Source: Bemisia tabaci
Taxonomy: Eukaryota; Arthropoda; Insecta; Hemiptera; Aleyrodidae
NCBI RefSeq assembly: GCF_918797505.1
Contig: NC_092793.1
Coordinates: 62,001 to 126,000 of the forward strand
Direction: 5' to 3'
Length of the DNA: 64,000 bases
Below the pieces are notes generated by a model. The model was not told the origin of the DNA, searched no databases, and saw nothing but the letters and a program-made list of their open reading frames with translations. Shown piece after piece: positions 12,829-24,347 of the stretch (position 1 is its first letter; each line of letters starts with the position of its first letter). Made by a program: the position numbers and the translations under genes.

Positions 12829-12979
12829 AGGAACTCAATTATTACAATCGCCAAACCATTCAAGAGTTTATCTGCAAAAGTAACCAGACTATAAACGAAA
12901 GCTCCTCTCTCCGTATTTGGCCCAACCAAATTCGCTGTAATGCACAAACTCACAACTGTTGTTATTGCACTTCCGACTC
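12829..12979 (-). CDS. MFSD12: MFSD12-like transporter, exon
   Basis: Minus-strand exon bounded by an acceptor ending TTTTTCCAG and a GTAAGTAT donor, with phases matching both neighbours (takes two bases at its start, gives two at its end). It encodes GVGSAITTVVSLCITANLVG, then a G-A-F-V-Y and F-A-D-K-L-L-N-G-L-A pair. In MFSD12 relatives this region is the conserved loop and helix near the C-terminal half of the transporter. Confidence 0.8.
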
Positions 12980-13219
12980 CTGGAAAAATACATTACACTT
13001 ACACAGAAGAGCATAAAATTGCAAAAAAATTACTGGGACAAGAAGTAACAAATTTTTCAAAATTTAAAGCATACGCAGTAACTTTCCATTAAGTTAGGTA
13101 CGATGACTCTATTGTGACAGTTGCAGTTAATTTCCATTATCCCCGGTTAACATTTTTGTTGAGGCTTTAATTAATGAAATACGTCATTGATGTACCATTT
13201 TGTTCAGTGGAACCCATGT

Positions 13220-13475
13220 AGCACGCAAAGTTGAGAGTTTACTGATGGTAAATTAACGGTTACCAACTGGTCCCAAACTGAATACAAAAAGCACCTTGTT
13301 TTGAACGCAAAAACCAGAGTTTTTAAAAATCTAATGGGATTTTAAAACTTATCATTAATAAAAGGATTTTAGAAATTCCTAAAAAAAATTTATGAAAGTC
13401 ATTATAATGAAATTAGAGAATAGAAAAAGAAAAAAAGGGAGACGAGTTATTAAAATTTACAGAATTTTTTGTACA
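13220..13475. repeat. Left part of a dispersed repeat split by two foldbacks
   Basis: Matches about 47,640-47,860 in order (GAATACAAAAA-CA, GAGTTTTTAAAA, AAAAAATTTATG, AAAGAAAAA-GGGA). The second part continues at 16,015 after the foldbacks, so the unit was interrupted here. Confidence 0.65.
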
Positions 13476-13477
13476 TA

Positions 13478-15002
13478 CAGGGTGTCTTAGGAAAAAGGAG
13501 CCACCTTGAATATCTGCCGAACGCGTCGGAATTTCGAAAAACGGTAAAAGACGTGTTCGTTTAAATCGAGGGAGACACCTTTTGGCGTATTTGACATTTT
13601 CCCAAACCGCGGGAGGGGCGCAGGGCGGGGGTGCCCCACCCGTAAGTCAAACTTCTCAAATGGCACCCCTACTTTTTTATTTTAGAAATCAATTCTAAGC
13701 AAAAAAAACAAGCCACCCTGTCCAAACTGAATGTAAATCGGACAATTTTTCAGTGATTGAAACATTTTTTTCATGCTCTTTTCAAAAAGTTCCCGCGCCC
13801 AATAGAATTGCTGTATCAAACCGAACTCTCCGCCAAAAAAATTCTTTAACATTGCACTTTCGATAAAAAAAAAATCAAAAAAATCTGCTGCACTCGAAAT
13901 CTGGAGCACGCGGAGCCCTTCTTTGTGACATTAAAATCCGTTTTACCGAACATTTCCGAGGGGCGCTCATCGGGAGGGAGTAGTAAGTTTTAGACAAGAA
14001 TTATTATTCTTTTTCTGAAGCATAAGAGACCGTGTCCATAAAGAAGCAGTAAAGTAGAAATACAAATGGTTTAGCTTTTTTTTCTTGGGGGGGGGGGGGG
14101 GGGGGTCAATGACTTAAGCCGGACCCTGATACTTCTGAGGATACTATTTTTCCGCGGTACGTTGTTTTTCTACTTAACTGCTTCTTCATGGACACGGTTT
14201 CTTATGCTTCAGAAAAAAGAATAATAATTCTTAGGGGGAGTAGTAAGTTTTAGACAAGAATTATTATTCTTTTTTCTGAAGCATAAGAAACCGTGTCCAT
14301 GAAGAAGCAGTTAAGTAGAAAAACAACGTACCGCGGAAAAATAGTATCCTCAGAAGTATCAGGGTCCGGCTTAAGTCATTGACCCCCCCCCCCCCCCAAG
14401 AAAAAAAAGCTAAACCATTTGTTTTTCTACTTTACTGCTTCTTTATGGACACGGTCTCTTATGCTTCAGAAAAAGAATAATAATTCTTGTCTAAAACTTA
14501 CTACTCCCTCCCGATGAGCGCCCCTCGGAAATGTTCGGTAAAACGGATTTTAATGTCACAAAGAAGGGCTCCGCGTGCTCCAGATTTCGAGTGCAGCAGA
14601 TTTTTTTGATTTTTTTTTATCGAAAGTGCAATGTTAAAGAATTTTTTTGGCGGAGAGTTCGGTTTGATACAGCAATTCTATTGGGCGCGGGAACTTTTTG
14701 AAAAGAGCATGAAAAAAATGTTTCAATCACTGAAAAATTGTCCGATTTACATTCAGTTTGGACAGGGTGGCTTTTTTTGCGTAGGATTGATTTCTGAAAT
14801 AAAAAAGTAGGGGTGCCATTTGAAAAGGTCGACTTACGGGTGGGGCACCCCCCGTCCCGCGCCCCTCCCGCTGTTTGCGAAAATATCAAATACGCCAAAA
14901 GGTGTCCCCCTCGATATATACGAACACGTATTTTACCGTTTTTCGAAATTCCGACGCGTTCGGCAGATATTCAAGGTGGCTCCTTTTTCGTAAGACACTC
15001 TG
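13478..15002. mobile_element. Foldback element 1, CAGGGTG ends, TA target
   Basis: The 1,525-bp element is almost entirely one inverted repeat with arms of about 750 bp. It starts CAGGGTGTCTTAGG and ends in the complement (CACTCTG), and lies between TA dinucleotides. Inside each arm is a smaller inverted segment including poly-G/poly-C runs (14,090 and 14,385). No transposase is encoded. TA target and structure suggest a non-autonomous Tc1/mariner-like foldback; the superfamily is inference. Confidence 0.8.
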
Positions 15003-15006
15003 TATA

Positions 15007-16011
15007 CAGGGTGATCCAAAAGTCCCTTCCACCCCCTCTAACTTTTTACCTAATTGAGATAAAAATTTGAAACTTGGGGGATATTCCTAGGTCAAAGAGA
15101 GCTACTTTTTGGCCCTCCTCAAATTTTCAGGGGGCGCCCCTTGGGGGGGGGGGGCAACGGCCCCCAACTTTTAATTTTCTAATGGGAAGACCCCTTTTGT
15201 GATAGCTCGTTCGAAAGAGCATAAAAAAATAAAACTTTTCGCGCAAACCCGAAGTCAATATCTCAAACCGTTTAAAAATGGTGGTTGGTTAAAGTTCAAA
15301 ATGGCCGAAAATTCACACCGGTTATTTGTCGATGGATTTGCGCGAAAATCGGTACAAAGGGGTATTTTGACACGAGAAAAACGAATTTGACGTTAGATTT
15401 TCAAAAAAACAGAAATTTCAAAAATGGCCGCCAGTTGAAGTTCAAACTGACCAAAAATTGATTTCTTTACAAATCTAAGTTCAAATTTGTTTATCTTATG
15501 CCAAAATACTCTCAAATTCCAAGTTTTAGGAAAATCCATCAGGAAAAAACCGAGGCGAAAATTTTCGTCCATTTTAAACCTTAACCGGCGGCCATTTTGG
15601 AAATGTTGGTTTTTTTGAAAATCTAACGTCAAATTCGTTTTTCTCGTGTCAACTTACCCCTACGCACCGATTTTTGCGCAAATCCATCGACAAATAACCG
15701 ATGTGAATTTTCGGCCATTTTGAACTTTAACCGGCCGCCATTTTTAAACGGTTTGAGATATTGACTTCGGGTTTGCGCGAAAAGTTTTTTTATGTTCTTT
15801 CGAACGAGCTATCACAAAGGGGGTCTTCCCATTTGAAAATTAAAAGTTGGGGGCCGTTGCCCCCCCCCCCCCCCCAAGGGGGGACCCCTGAAAATTTGAG
15901 GGGGGCCAAAAAGTAGCTCCCTTTGACCTAGGAATATCCCCCAAGTTTCAAATCTTTACCTCAATTAGGTAAAACGTTAGAGGGGGTGGAAGGGACTTTT
16001 GGATCACCCTG
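15007..16011. mobile_element. Foldback element 2, CAGGGTG ends, TA target
   Basis: This 1,005-bp inverted repeat begins CAGGGTGATCCAAAAGTCCC and ends with its complement, with TA on both sides. It directly abuts foldback 1 (TATA between them). The arms carry CGCCATTTT/AAAATGGC words also present in foldbacks 3 and 4, so it is a cousin of those. There is no coding capacity. Confidence 0.8.
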
Positions 16012-16013
16012 TA

Positions 16014-16700
16014 CGTGAGCAACAAAGGTAGTTTTGAAAGTAGGTATTCAATTTTTAAAATATCTATGACAAATTTTATTTCCTGCCCTTATCTAGTTTT
16101 TCCAAGTCCAAAAAATCTTCAGCCATTCGCTGTCAAGCACATTCAACGATGAAAATGGTCAGTTGTACAGCGCAAATTCACCCTGCGGTATCTGTCAAGT
16201 TGGTAGCATGTATACCTAGGGAGATTTGCCCTAGTAGGCCGTGAAGCCTGGTTAGGCACTTGTAAGCTTATCAATAAAATGTGATATTCTTCTTAGACCA
16301 GTGTCTCGCTTTTCACCTTTCCCTTCAAAGGCATCTCTTGCGATATTATACACCCCTCTCAAATAGAAGCTCCGTTGGCTCGGTACGTAGTGCATTCGAT
16401 TCGTGTTAGGCAGGTCTGAGGTTCAAACACCGAAAGGTAGACAATAATTTGAAAGTTCATCCCAAGAAGAAATAAATGACGACAGTTCCCAATATGTGAA
16501 AAGTGTATTTACTTATTTCATCACGACATACCTACCGCAATTTAATGAATTTTAGAAAGCATGCACGAGTTTTTTTACGTATAAGTTTGTACATAAAGAA
16601 ACTGGATCTTCTTCAGGAAAAAAACTCAATCTTTTTTCGTGAAAAACTCGAACTCCTTACGAATTATTATTGTAAAGAAGACCACTTACCCACCACCTGC
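16014..16700. repeat. Dispersed repeat with tRNA-like A and B boxes
   Basis: This is the right part of the unit that resumes after foldback 2; it matches 47,866-48,320. It contains a polymerase III A-box-like segment at 16,376-16,387 (TGGCTCGGTACG) and a B-box-like GGTTCAAACAC at 16,420-16,430, as in tRNA-derived SINEs. Both boxes deviate from consensus, so it is probably an old copy. Confidence 0.55.
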
Positions 16701-16779
16701 ATTTTCCTTGCGTCCTCAAAAGAAGGAAGTACACTTAAAGTTTGGTTGTATCTACTTCATCTCTTTCCAAAGTAGCAGT

Positions 16780-16920
16780 GATCGCGATAAATTGCGATTT
16801 AATCGGAGAATGTATCGCGATTTTATCGACGTCGATTTATTGCAATATTATCGGATAAAAAATCGCGATAAATTGCGATTTCATCGCATTAAATTGCAAT
16901 AAAACTTCGATTTCATCGAA
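16780..16920. repeat. Degenerate AATCGCGATAAATTGCG repeat
   Basis: Words TTGCGATTT, ATCGCGA and TTATCG recur in both orientations. A similar cluster is at 17,729-17,861. No gene is seen. Confidence 0.6.
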
Positions 16921-17084
16921 CGAGATTTTGTAGAGATTAAATTGAAATTTCTCATCAACGCCCAATAACGCATGAATGACGCTAATGAAAGATGTTCTTT
17001 AGCGGAGGTATAAGAACGACTCGATACGAGGTTGGGCGTGGGGTTTGGATGGTGGGAGGTACGTCCACACTGAGAAAAAATTCT

Positions 17085-17405
17085 CGGCGTTTTTACCAAG
17101 GTCCGTTGGTAACTTTACCATCTCACTTTTTTTTTACCAATTATTGGTAATGTTACCAAGGGAGAGTGGTAAGCTCACCTAAAAACCGGTATTTTTACTG
17201 GTTTTTTCAGGTAGAAATATGTACCACTTCTATTGGTAATCAATTTCCGGTAACTTTACCATTTAATCTCGGTAATTCTACCACAGTCGATAAAAAATGT
17301 TGGCGTTTTTACCAAGGTCCATCGGTAACTTTGCCATCTAACTATTATTGGTAATTTTACCAAGACAAAATTATGAGATTACCAATAGAACCTTATTTTA
17401 CCAAC
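17085..17405. repeat. TTACCAA/TTGGTAA-rich repeat element
   Basis: About twenty TTACC or GGTAA words alternate in both orientations. The phrase GGCGTTTTTACCAAGGTCC occurs at about 17,089 and again at about 17,303. It follows CACACTGAGAAAAAATTCTC, a typical MITE-like edge. Confidence 0.6.
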
Positions 17406-17554
17406 CGTATTTCAAGGTATGAAATAAAATACAGGGGAGGGAAAATAAAAAAAAATCCAATGAAAACTCGGTGTCAGTCAACGCGATGACAAAAGTTGTA
17501 AGGTTGCGAAGCGCCGATCCATGTATAAGAGGCTTCAATTTGCACCCGTGAATC

Positions 17555-17640
17555 ATATAGTGGCCATAGCCTAGTGGAAAAGTGCTGGCCCTCCAACGTG
17601 GCGACTGGCGTTCGAATCCCCGCGGAGGCTCCGGGGATTT
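17555..17640 (+). repeat. tRNA-like sequence, SINE head or tRNA relic
   Basis: A perfect polymerase III A box (TAGCCTAGTGG, 17,567-17,577) is followed after 32 bases by a B box (CGTTCGAATCC, 17,609-17,619). I could not fold a convincing full cloverleaf with a clear anticodon, and a unique tail follows, so a tRNA-derived SINE is more likely than a working tRNA. Confidence 0.5.
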
Positions 17641-17728
17641 TACGCTCGTCTTCGTCAAAGGACCTGACGGCTGAACTTAACGGCAATCGGCTAATAGCGT
17701 AAACCCCTTTTTTTGGCAATTTTATCGG

Positions 17729-17861
17729 TGATAAAATCGCTAGGATCATCAGCATATGAGCGATCATCCTCGCGATAAAATCGCAATTTTTTCGGGCCGA
17801 TAACATCGCAATAAAATCGCGAAAAGATCGAGGATAATCGCTCAGATGTTGATGATCCTAG
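17729..17861. repeat. Inverted repeat around GCTAGGATCATCAGC
   Basis: GCTAGGATCATCAGCAT with GAGCGAT on the left pairs with ATCGCTC and GATGATCCTAGC on the right; the loop is full of ATCGCGAT words. The right edge continues into TTTTTCCGTTGAAAAACGCTAC, also seen near 10,575. Confidence 0.65.
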
Positions 17862-18299
17862 CGATTTTTCCGTTGAAAAACGCTACTTGGGTTGTAGGAC
17901 ATCTGAAAGTTGTCTGATTTTAAAATATCTAGAACCACTATAGCTTCAACAAGAATGAACTGCTGTACGTATCAGTTACTCAATGTATCCTGGCAATCAG
18001 TGATTGAATCAGGTTATCCGACAAAATTGGATGGCGGGTCCCTGAGTTTTAAATTGTATCGACTGGTGGACTGTGTTTCATTCAGTGGCTCAGACCGGTA
18101 AGGAGTGAAGTGGTCAATTTTGAAGTTTTTCTTGGCCCTCCGTCCAGAAGGAAGAGTCTAACTCTCACTTTGAATTCATTCTGTTATCCGAGGGTGGATG
18201 ATTTATTGTAATGTATCTTAATGTCTGTCTCTATTGACGGTCATTAATTGTACATGGGTCAATTGGATGATCTGTCTCTCGCTTTGTATTTTTGCAGAT

Positions 18300-18395
18300 C
18301 GACACTTCTAGGAACTTGCAATCGATGTACATTGCTGCTTTGTTGCAAAGTGGATTTTCCTGACCCAATGGATTACAGATTCGAGCAAGTTGGTG
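18300..18395 (+). other. Possible isolated exon
   Basis: A good acceptor (TTTGTATTTTTGCAG) is followed by 96 open bases and a GTGAGTG donor. The peptide (STLLGTCNRC, then a DPMDYRFEQV stretch) is not recognised. It could belong to an unrecognised gene or a relic of the mobile element represented at 3.9 and 18.9 kb. Confidence 0.25.
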
Positions 18396-18960
18396 AGTGT
18401 TTTTTCTTCATTTTCTAAACTTTAATTGAGCATGTTTGCATGGCCCAAATATCCCGTGTCTCCATTGGGAAGCTTCGTTTCCATGGGGACACTTGCTTCT
18501 CTGGAAATTTAGGCCATGGCTGGTTGCTATACGCTACTGAACCTTGAATTTTCAACAGTGACGTGGTGATAAGAATGCCATTTGACGAAATTGAGCCAAA
18601 AGGCATCGGTATGGGTTCTTCACATTTTAGTCACAGCTGATTGCTCGCTACCAAACTATGGCTAAATGATAAGAAATTCCATTCAGATTACTTTAAGCAC
18701 TAATTCCTTTTATTAAGTGAGACATTTATATTTTTTTTCGTTGTCTTGACTTAATAAACTACCTAAAAGCAGTTTTTCCTACATTAATCCAAAGAACAAA
18801 TAAAGACTTGTCGATCGCATTGATTCTCATGAGTAATCATCATTTTCCTTTTCTCTTATGTCTTGATTCTGGAATCTCTTATGTCAGGATGTTGATCTGT
18901 ATTATTATTTTTATATTCCTGTTTATTTTTTGGTTTTCTTCATCTCTTTACTAGGATGTA

Positions 18961-19337
18961 TTCTAAGCCTTTGGTATTGTGTTCATTTGTTCTTTGTATT
19001 CATGAGTAAAAGAAACAATTTTTATAAGTATCACGTACTTATGCTATTTTTTGTACAGGCCACCTAGAAACCTACTTGTTACACATTTAGAATGGTACCC
19101 CATCATTTGGGTTATCTACCCCATTTTATACCCATCTATATGGTATTTAATAAATACCCTTTTTTATACCTATTTTATATGGTATTTTCTACCATAAAAA
19201 AGGACACTTTATAGGATATTTTAAGATGGTATTTTATACCTACTTTCAGCTACTTAATACCCTATTTGATAGGTATTTGAATAGATATTTTTTACATATC
19301 TTGAAGGGTATTATAAATCATATTTTGGCTACTAGGG
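18961..19337. repeat. Dispersed repeat copy B ending GGCTACTAGGG
   Basis: Second copy of the block at 3948-4325, same orientation, same CTACTAGGG end, with small indels. Beyond the end the two copies differ completely, so this is a real element boundary. Confidence 0.75.
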
Positions 19338-20452
19338 CAGTGATTTTAAGGTCTGTAGCACTAATTCATCTTTGTACAAAATCCTCAATTTAATATTATT
19401 AAACTAAAAAGAAATCCCCAAAGTTTAGACAACTTTGAAGGCAGCATTAATTCCACCACATATCTCAAGAATTGCCAAGTTTCATCTTCTGAGTAATCTT
19501 TTATTTCATATTTTCAAGTGTCGCTTATGCTGCGTCGGTTGCGTAACCGACACAATTTGGCAGTGCCGCCATGTTTGCCAGGATCTCTAGCAGTCCCGCG
19601 GGAGGAGCTGATACCTGTAATTCAATGGGTTGTTTGCCAATCACTTTGACTCTGTACTGAATCAAAATAGTTCTTGCCATAGCTGGATCTAGGAAGTTTA
19701 ATATCTTAAATGAAGTTATGAAAATTCTGTAAAATTGGTGCACTTTTATTTCTAAGGTGTAGGTAGCACATTTTAGCTACCTATCCCTGTTATCGTGAAA
19801 TCACTCAACAACTGTTACTTTCCTTTTATCGTGCAGTATTCCTATCATTTCAAATAGACGTCCTGTTGCTTCAAAAAGATTTCTGGCCGATTTAACAAAA
19901 ATTTCTATCGCAGAAAAATCAACAAGGATATTTTTAACAGTTAAGTTTCTCGGTCGTACGTTCCAAAATATCACTTTCGCAGAAGGCGGTCACATGAGCA
20001 TCGCTCAAATAAATTTCAAGTTCATGAGCAAAGATCTTCATTATTCAGGAACACAGTAAACTTAATAAAATAAAAAAAGATTGATTACCAACAACTGCAA
20101 CAACTTTTCATGCTAGCGCATTCAAGTCTCCTAGCATAAGGGTGGGGCATTAGGGGAGCACTATTTATCGCTTATACCTAAGTATGTATAAGGAGTGAAA
20201 TAAGTTGTCAGAATTTTTTTTCAGCTGGTGTTCTTTGCAACGGATAACAACATATATACCTATTCAAATTTTATGGAGGGGGCGAATAAACTTTTAAGAC
20301 CATGAGAGCTCCAATGTAGCTGCAACGTGGCGATACAAATCATTTACTTGATTAGCCGTAAGAAATTCACGGACTTTTTTTGACCCTATTGGAAATACTT
20401 TAATGCTTTTAGAATTGTCATTCGCGAGGTTTAATCAATAGTACCTACTCAC
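19338..20452. other. Intron of the MFSD12-like gene
   Basis: No gene, RNA or clear repeat is supported in this stretch. Confidence 0.6.
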
Positions 20453-20564
20453 CAAATAAACCAGCTGCAATATAGATATAAACGATTGTCTCTTCGCTAC
20501 GAGGGTTGAAGTACACGAACAAACATCCAAAGATACAAGCCAATGTTCCAACGAAATAATTGAA
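20453..20564 (-). CDS. MFSD12: MFSD12-like transporter, exon
   Basis: Minus-strand 112-bp exon between an acceptor ending TTATGTTGTGCAG and a GTGAGTAGG donor. It begins in phase with the preceding exon and leaves one base for the next. It encodes a hydrophobic helix rich in F, G and C, a short N-P-R-S-E-E-T loop, then a second helix V-Y-I-Y-I-A-A-G-L-F-G. Order and spacing match the second transmembrane half of MFSD12. Confidence 0.75.
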
Positions 20565-22042
20565 CTGCACAACATAAAATTATATAAATTAAAAGTTACA
20601 AAAATGTATTAAATTTGCAGAGACATTGTTTCACAAGAAGTTTTCAGTTTGAATTCCTTTTTATTCTATAAAATTCTTGTAACTGAGTGCTCAGGTTTTT
20701 TTTTGCAACAGTTATTGCGTTGTTTATTTACCAAGTATTTACAATTTTTTACCCGTTTTGACTGAAGCTCTTATAATTTGGGGAGCACAACTGAGTTTTT
20801 GAAGTTAGTTACCTGGTAAAAAATCCACTTCGATGTTGAAAGTCCGCAACCACATATCTCGCTTCCGGTGTTTTAAAATCTCTACTCCTATTTTATTTTT
20901 TTAATGAAGAACAAATCAACCATTCCATCAACTTTTCGCTGATAAAATCGAGGCAGATTTTTAAGAATTCCCGCGGAGTAGTTTTCCACTAAAAAGTAAA
21001 GCATGACAGGAAGCCTGCATAACATCGCAAACCGAGTTACGTAACTGCCAACTTTTACTGTCGATTTGTAATCGGCGGATTGTAATTTCGTATGTTCATA
21101 CCCATCAACTGGGCCCGTATTTTGTTGGTGTATGGTCGGCTGCCATCCGAGTAAGCGGTCCTCTGAGTAAACAAAACTTACCGTAAAGTCAGCGGGCTCA
21201 GCGAACCTCGTCCCAAGGGTGGATTGATTTGGGCGTAACTTTACGCGCGATGATACGATTGCCTAGCAAAACTTGGGATTCTGGACAGTACCATGCTTAA
21301 AAGGGATGTAGCTATAAGATTGATCGGTTGCTACACTCCTTCTCTTATCCTTGCTTTCATCAGGCCTTGTGGAACTACTCCTTCATTGATGACGTAATAA
21401 AGTCTCAAATCTCGGCTTTAAGGGGCCACTATCTTCACCATGTAAACTATACCTACTGATACTCTAAGGGTCTTCTAGATGCATTTCCAAAAACTGATTT
21501 TTGTTTGATTCCTTAGACTTTATTCTACTTTAAGACGAGACGATTGTAAAAAATTCTGAATATTGAGATTTTCTTGAATTGTACACAAAAAATAAGCAAA
21601 TTATAGGCCTTCGAACTAATTTCAGTTTTTTAAAGAAAAAAACGAACAACCCTTGCGTCTGCTGTATGAGAAAAGGTACGGAAATGAACAAAAAAAAGTT
21701 TGTAGAAAGTCATCCATTAGATCCTGAGAAAGGTGTACCTTAAGGTCAAAAACATGGTTTTGAGAAAAACATATTTATACTTTTGAGCATGCGCATACCT
21801 CCATAAGGATTGCATCACTGCGTCTGTAACAAAAATTCGCATAGGTAACTTATTCAATAATGATCTCATTTTCAAATCTACCTATAATTATAAGTATGGA
21901 GAAGTCGCTTTGAAAAAAAACGAGAGGAAATTTTTCGGGAAAAATAACTGCAGATTCCCTTTAAAGCAAGAGCCTCAGTCGGATGCCTCTTGGAAAAAAG
22001 AGCATGATAACAAATTACAAATTATCTTAGAAAGGCACTAAC
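20565..22042. other. Intron of the MFSD12-like gene
   Basis: Nothing coding is supported on either strand; no clear repeat is seen. Confidence 0.55.
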
Positions 22043-22396
22043 CGAATTATCTGTGAACACACTCTTCTGGTGCCTCATCAAGAGGGAGGCGCCTAAGGAA
22101 GCTATGTACGATACTAACGGCACACTTGCTAATGTTCCTGAGTCTGACACATGAGCCTCGTTCACATATAGTGGAATGTATACCATGCTAATGGTTAAGA
22201 ATAGCCTGCTTGCGGTGTAAAGCGTGGCCACTTTGTATAGTTCCGACTGACAGCAGTACTGAGACTCAGTTCGCGGAAAGGTTTGATTATTACTAGATGG
22301 ATTTGATATGGAAGCACTCGAGCCTTTTTCATGCACAAAACAATGAAACAATAATGTGCCGATCACTCCAGTAAACGTAACCACGAAGCTCAAACT
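22043..22396 (-). CDS. MFSD12: MFSD12-like transporter, large central exon
   Basis: Minus-strand exon of 354 bp, acceptor ending CTGTTTCAG, donor GTTAGT, both boundaries in frame zero. It contains a transmembrane helix (F-V-V-T-F-T-G-V-I-G-T-L-L-F-H), a polar Ser/Asn-rich loop, then Y-K-V-A-T-L-Y-x-A-S-R-L-F and S-M-V-Y-I-P-L-Y-V, hallmarks of the MFSD12 family, which are lysosomal and melanosomal membrane transporters linked to cysteine import. The loop includes two adjacent cysteines. Confidence 0.85.
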
Positions 22397-22666
22397 CTGA
22401 AACAGACAATGTTACCACAAATAAAGATTAGATTTTCCATCCAAGATTTATCTTCGACATGCAAGACCGTAGTCGCTCTTTACAGAACTCTTTTTCTTAG
22501 GAGGCTTCATATGGTTTACCTCGGTACCTACATACATATTTTGATTGAGGAAGGTGGGATGTTTTTGAGGAAATCTTTGATAGATATACGAGTAAAATCA
22601 TAAAAAGTTATACATAAAAGTTAAACGAATCTTTAGTAAACTGCCTTTCTTCGCAAGGCAGCATCA

Positions 22667-23074
22667 CCCACTCAGCATTAAACCTTAATACAATCTTAGT
22701 ATAATATTGCACATCTTACACATCAACATTGCAGCCATATTATATCCATCTTAGAAAGAATAAGGTAAGATTGCATCAATGTTGATGTGCTACTACCAGG
22801 GACTTGCCTGAACATTGCAACAACATTGATAGTAAGGTTGAAGTAACATTACAATGATTTTACATAATATTGAAATGCCCCCGTCAACATTGTTATCAGG
22901 CGGTTGACACTTCTTGACATCTCCTTGATTGCCGGTCTATCAAGCTTACATCAATGTTGATATTGTCAGTCTTATCCTGACAATGCTGATTTAACATTCC
23001 ATCCATATTCGTAACATTACATCAACATATGTCAGCAAATAACAACATTGCTTTAAGATATCATGCTGAGTGGG
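22667..23074. mobile_element. Small TIR element, CCCACTCAGCAT ends
   Basis: The 408-bp unit begins CCCACTCAGCAT and ends ATGCTGAGTGGG. Inside, ACATCAACATTG-like words recur many times in both orientations. It has no coding capacity. A target duplication is not clear, so the class is undefined. Confidence 0.6.
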
Positions 23075-23090
23075 CAGAAATCACCAGACG

Positions 23091-23871
23091 CATTTTGACA
23101 GCCTAGGCTGCTATCGTAGCATTTTATCAGTTATTTTGGTATAATTACGAGCTCTGTAACTGCTTTTCTGCGAAAGTTATGCGTTAATGGATGCTGGATA
23201 GGTACTGTAGGTATTATTTGCAAGAAATAACCCTAGTAGCACATCTTGTAATATAATTCGTGAAAAAAAATTAAAACTAGTAAATTTTATGAGTACGAAA
23301 GATGTACGTAAAAGAGCTCGTAAAAAATCAGAGTCTGAGAACTTAACATAAATAATTTGTGATCAAAGACGTAAAAAAAACTGGGGGATTGAACTGAAAT
23401 CTGCACGTAAAAAATTCGCGATTTTTTACATGTAGAAAATCAGGAAAAAATGTCTGAACGGAAAAGAGGTGTGTGAAAAAACGGCCAAAAATGCCTCAAG
23501 GCATTTTCGAACTTTGAACACTTAAGGTGCTACAGTAGCTTCCGAGACGCCCAAAACCGGTCGCCATTTTGCTTAGAAGCGCCGGGTTGGGACGTTGCCA
23601 TTGTTTAAACTGGAAACCTTTAAAAATTCATATCTCCGCTGCATCTCAACCGATTTCAATGAACTTTTTTTAAAATGGTCCTCTTAAATAGAGCTTTCTA
23701 GTGGTGTATAGTTTTCTGGGGTTTACTTGGCTTTAAGCGGCACTTACGCGGTTTTAGCAGTTTTTAGAGACACAAAAATTTTGTTTTTATTTTACCACGA
23801 TCGTGGAATCGGCGTAATCTAAACAAAAACCAGTCTAAATGAGAGTTCAGGTTCTCACCTTTCTAACGAGC
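23091..23871. repeat. Left arm of a large nested inverted repeat
   Basis: Blocks at about 23,130-23,190, 23,233-23,430 and 23,470-23,871 reappear in reverse order and complement at about 48,890-48,940, 48,180-48,407, 47,417-47,575 and 44,703-44,995. The LTR element was inserted into this arm; the arm resumes at 40,351. The point CCCTAGTAGCAC at 23,233 is mirrored by GTGCTACTAGGG near 48,402. Confidence 0.7.
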
Positions 23872-23875
23872 ACAT

Positions 23876-24347
23876 TGAAATAGGACGGCACGATTTCCGG
23901 GAAATCGTGTGTCCTTTGGTGCAGCGTTCGGCGCCGTCTCGGCATCGTTCATGTGTCAGCGGCCGCGGTTTTCCGGACTGAAGTTTGGGCGAGCGTGCCG
24001 TCTCGGGGCCAGCTTTTCAGGGTCGGAGTTAAGCTGGGTAGGCTGAAGCTCTGGTTCTGGGCAGTTGGCTACGTGTACGCATAGAGGCATCACCGAGGTC
24101 CAGCGCCCTTAGTGTCGGTAGGGCCCACTAAGTGTAGTTTGAGTGTTTTGCATTGTGGTAAGAAATCTGGGCCGCCAGTCAGTAGTTTGTGGCATCGTTT
24201 GTTCTGTTTGAGTAAAAGTGTGTTAGACATATACACCCTGATACGTTCTTGTTCCCCCTTTTCTTCCATCCTCGAGCTACGCTACGCCCCCCAAGCAAGG
24301 CGGTTCGTGTGGGGACCATTGACCCATTTTATCCCCGGTCTATTACA
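23876..24347 (+). repeat. 5' LTR of the LTR retroelement
   Basis: 472 bp, beginning TGAAATAGGACGG and ending GGTCTATTACA. It matches the 3' LTR base for base as far as I could compare. No obvious TATA box is seen. The sequence after it (TGGTGGAAAGGCGCC) is where a tRNA primer-binding site should lie; I could not assign the tRNA. Confidence 0.92.
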
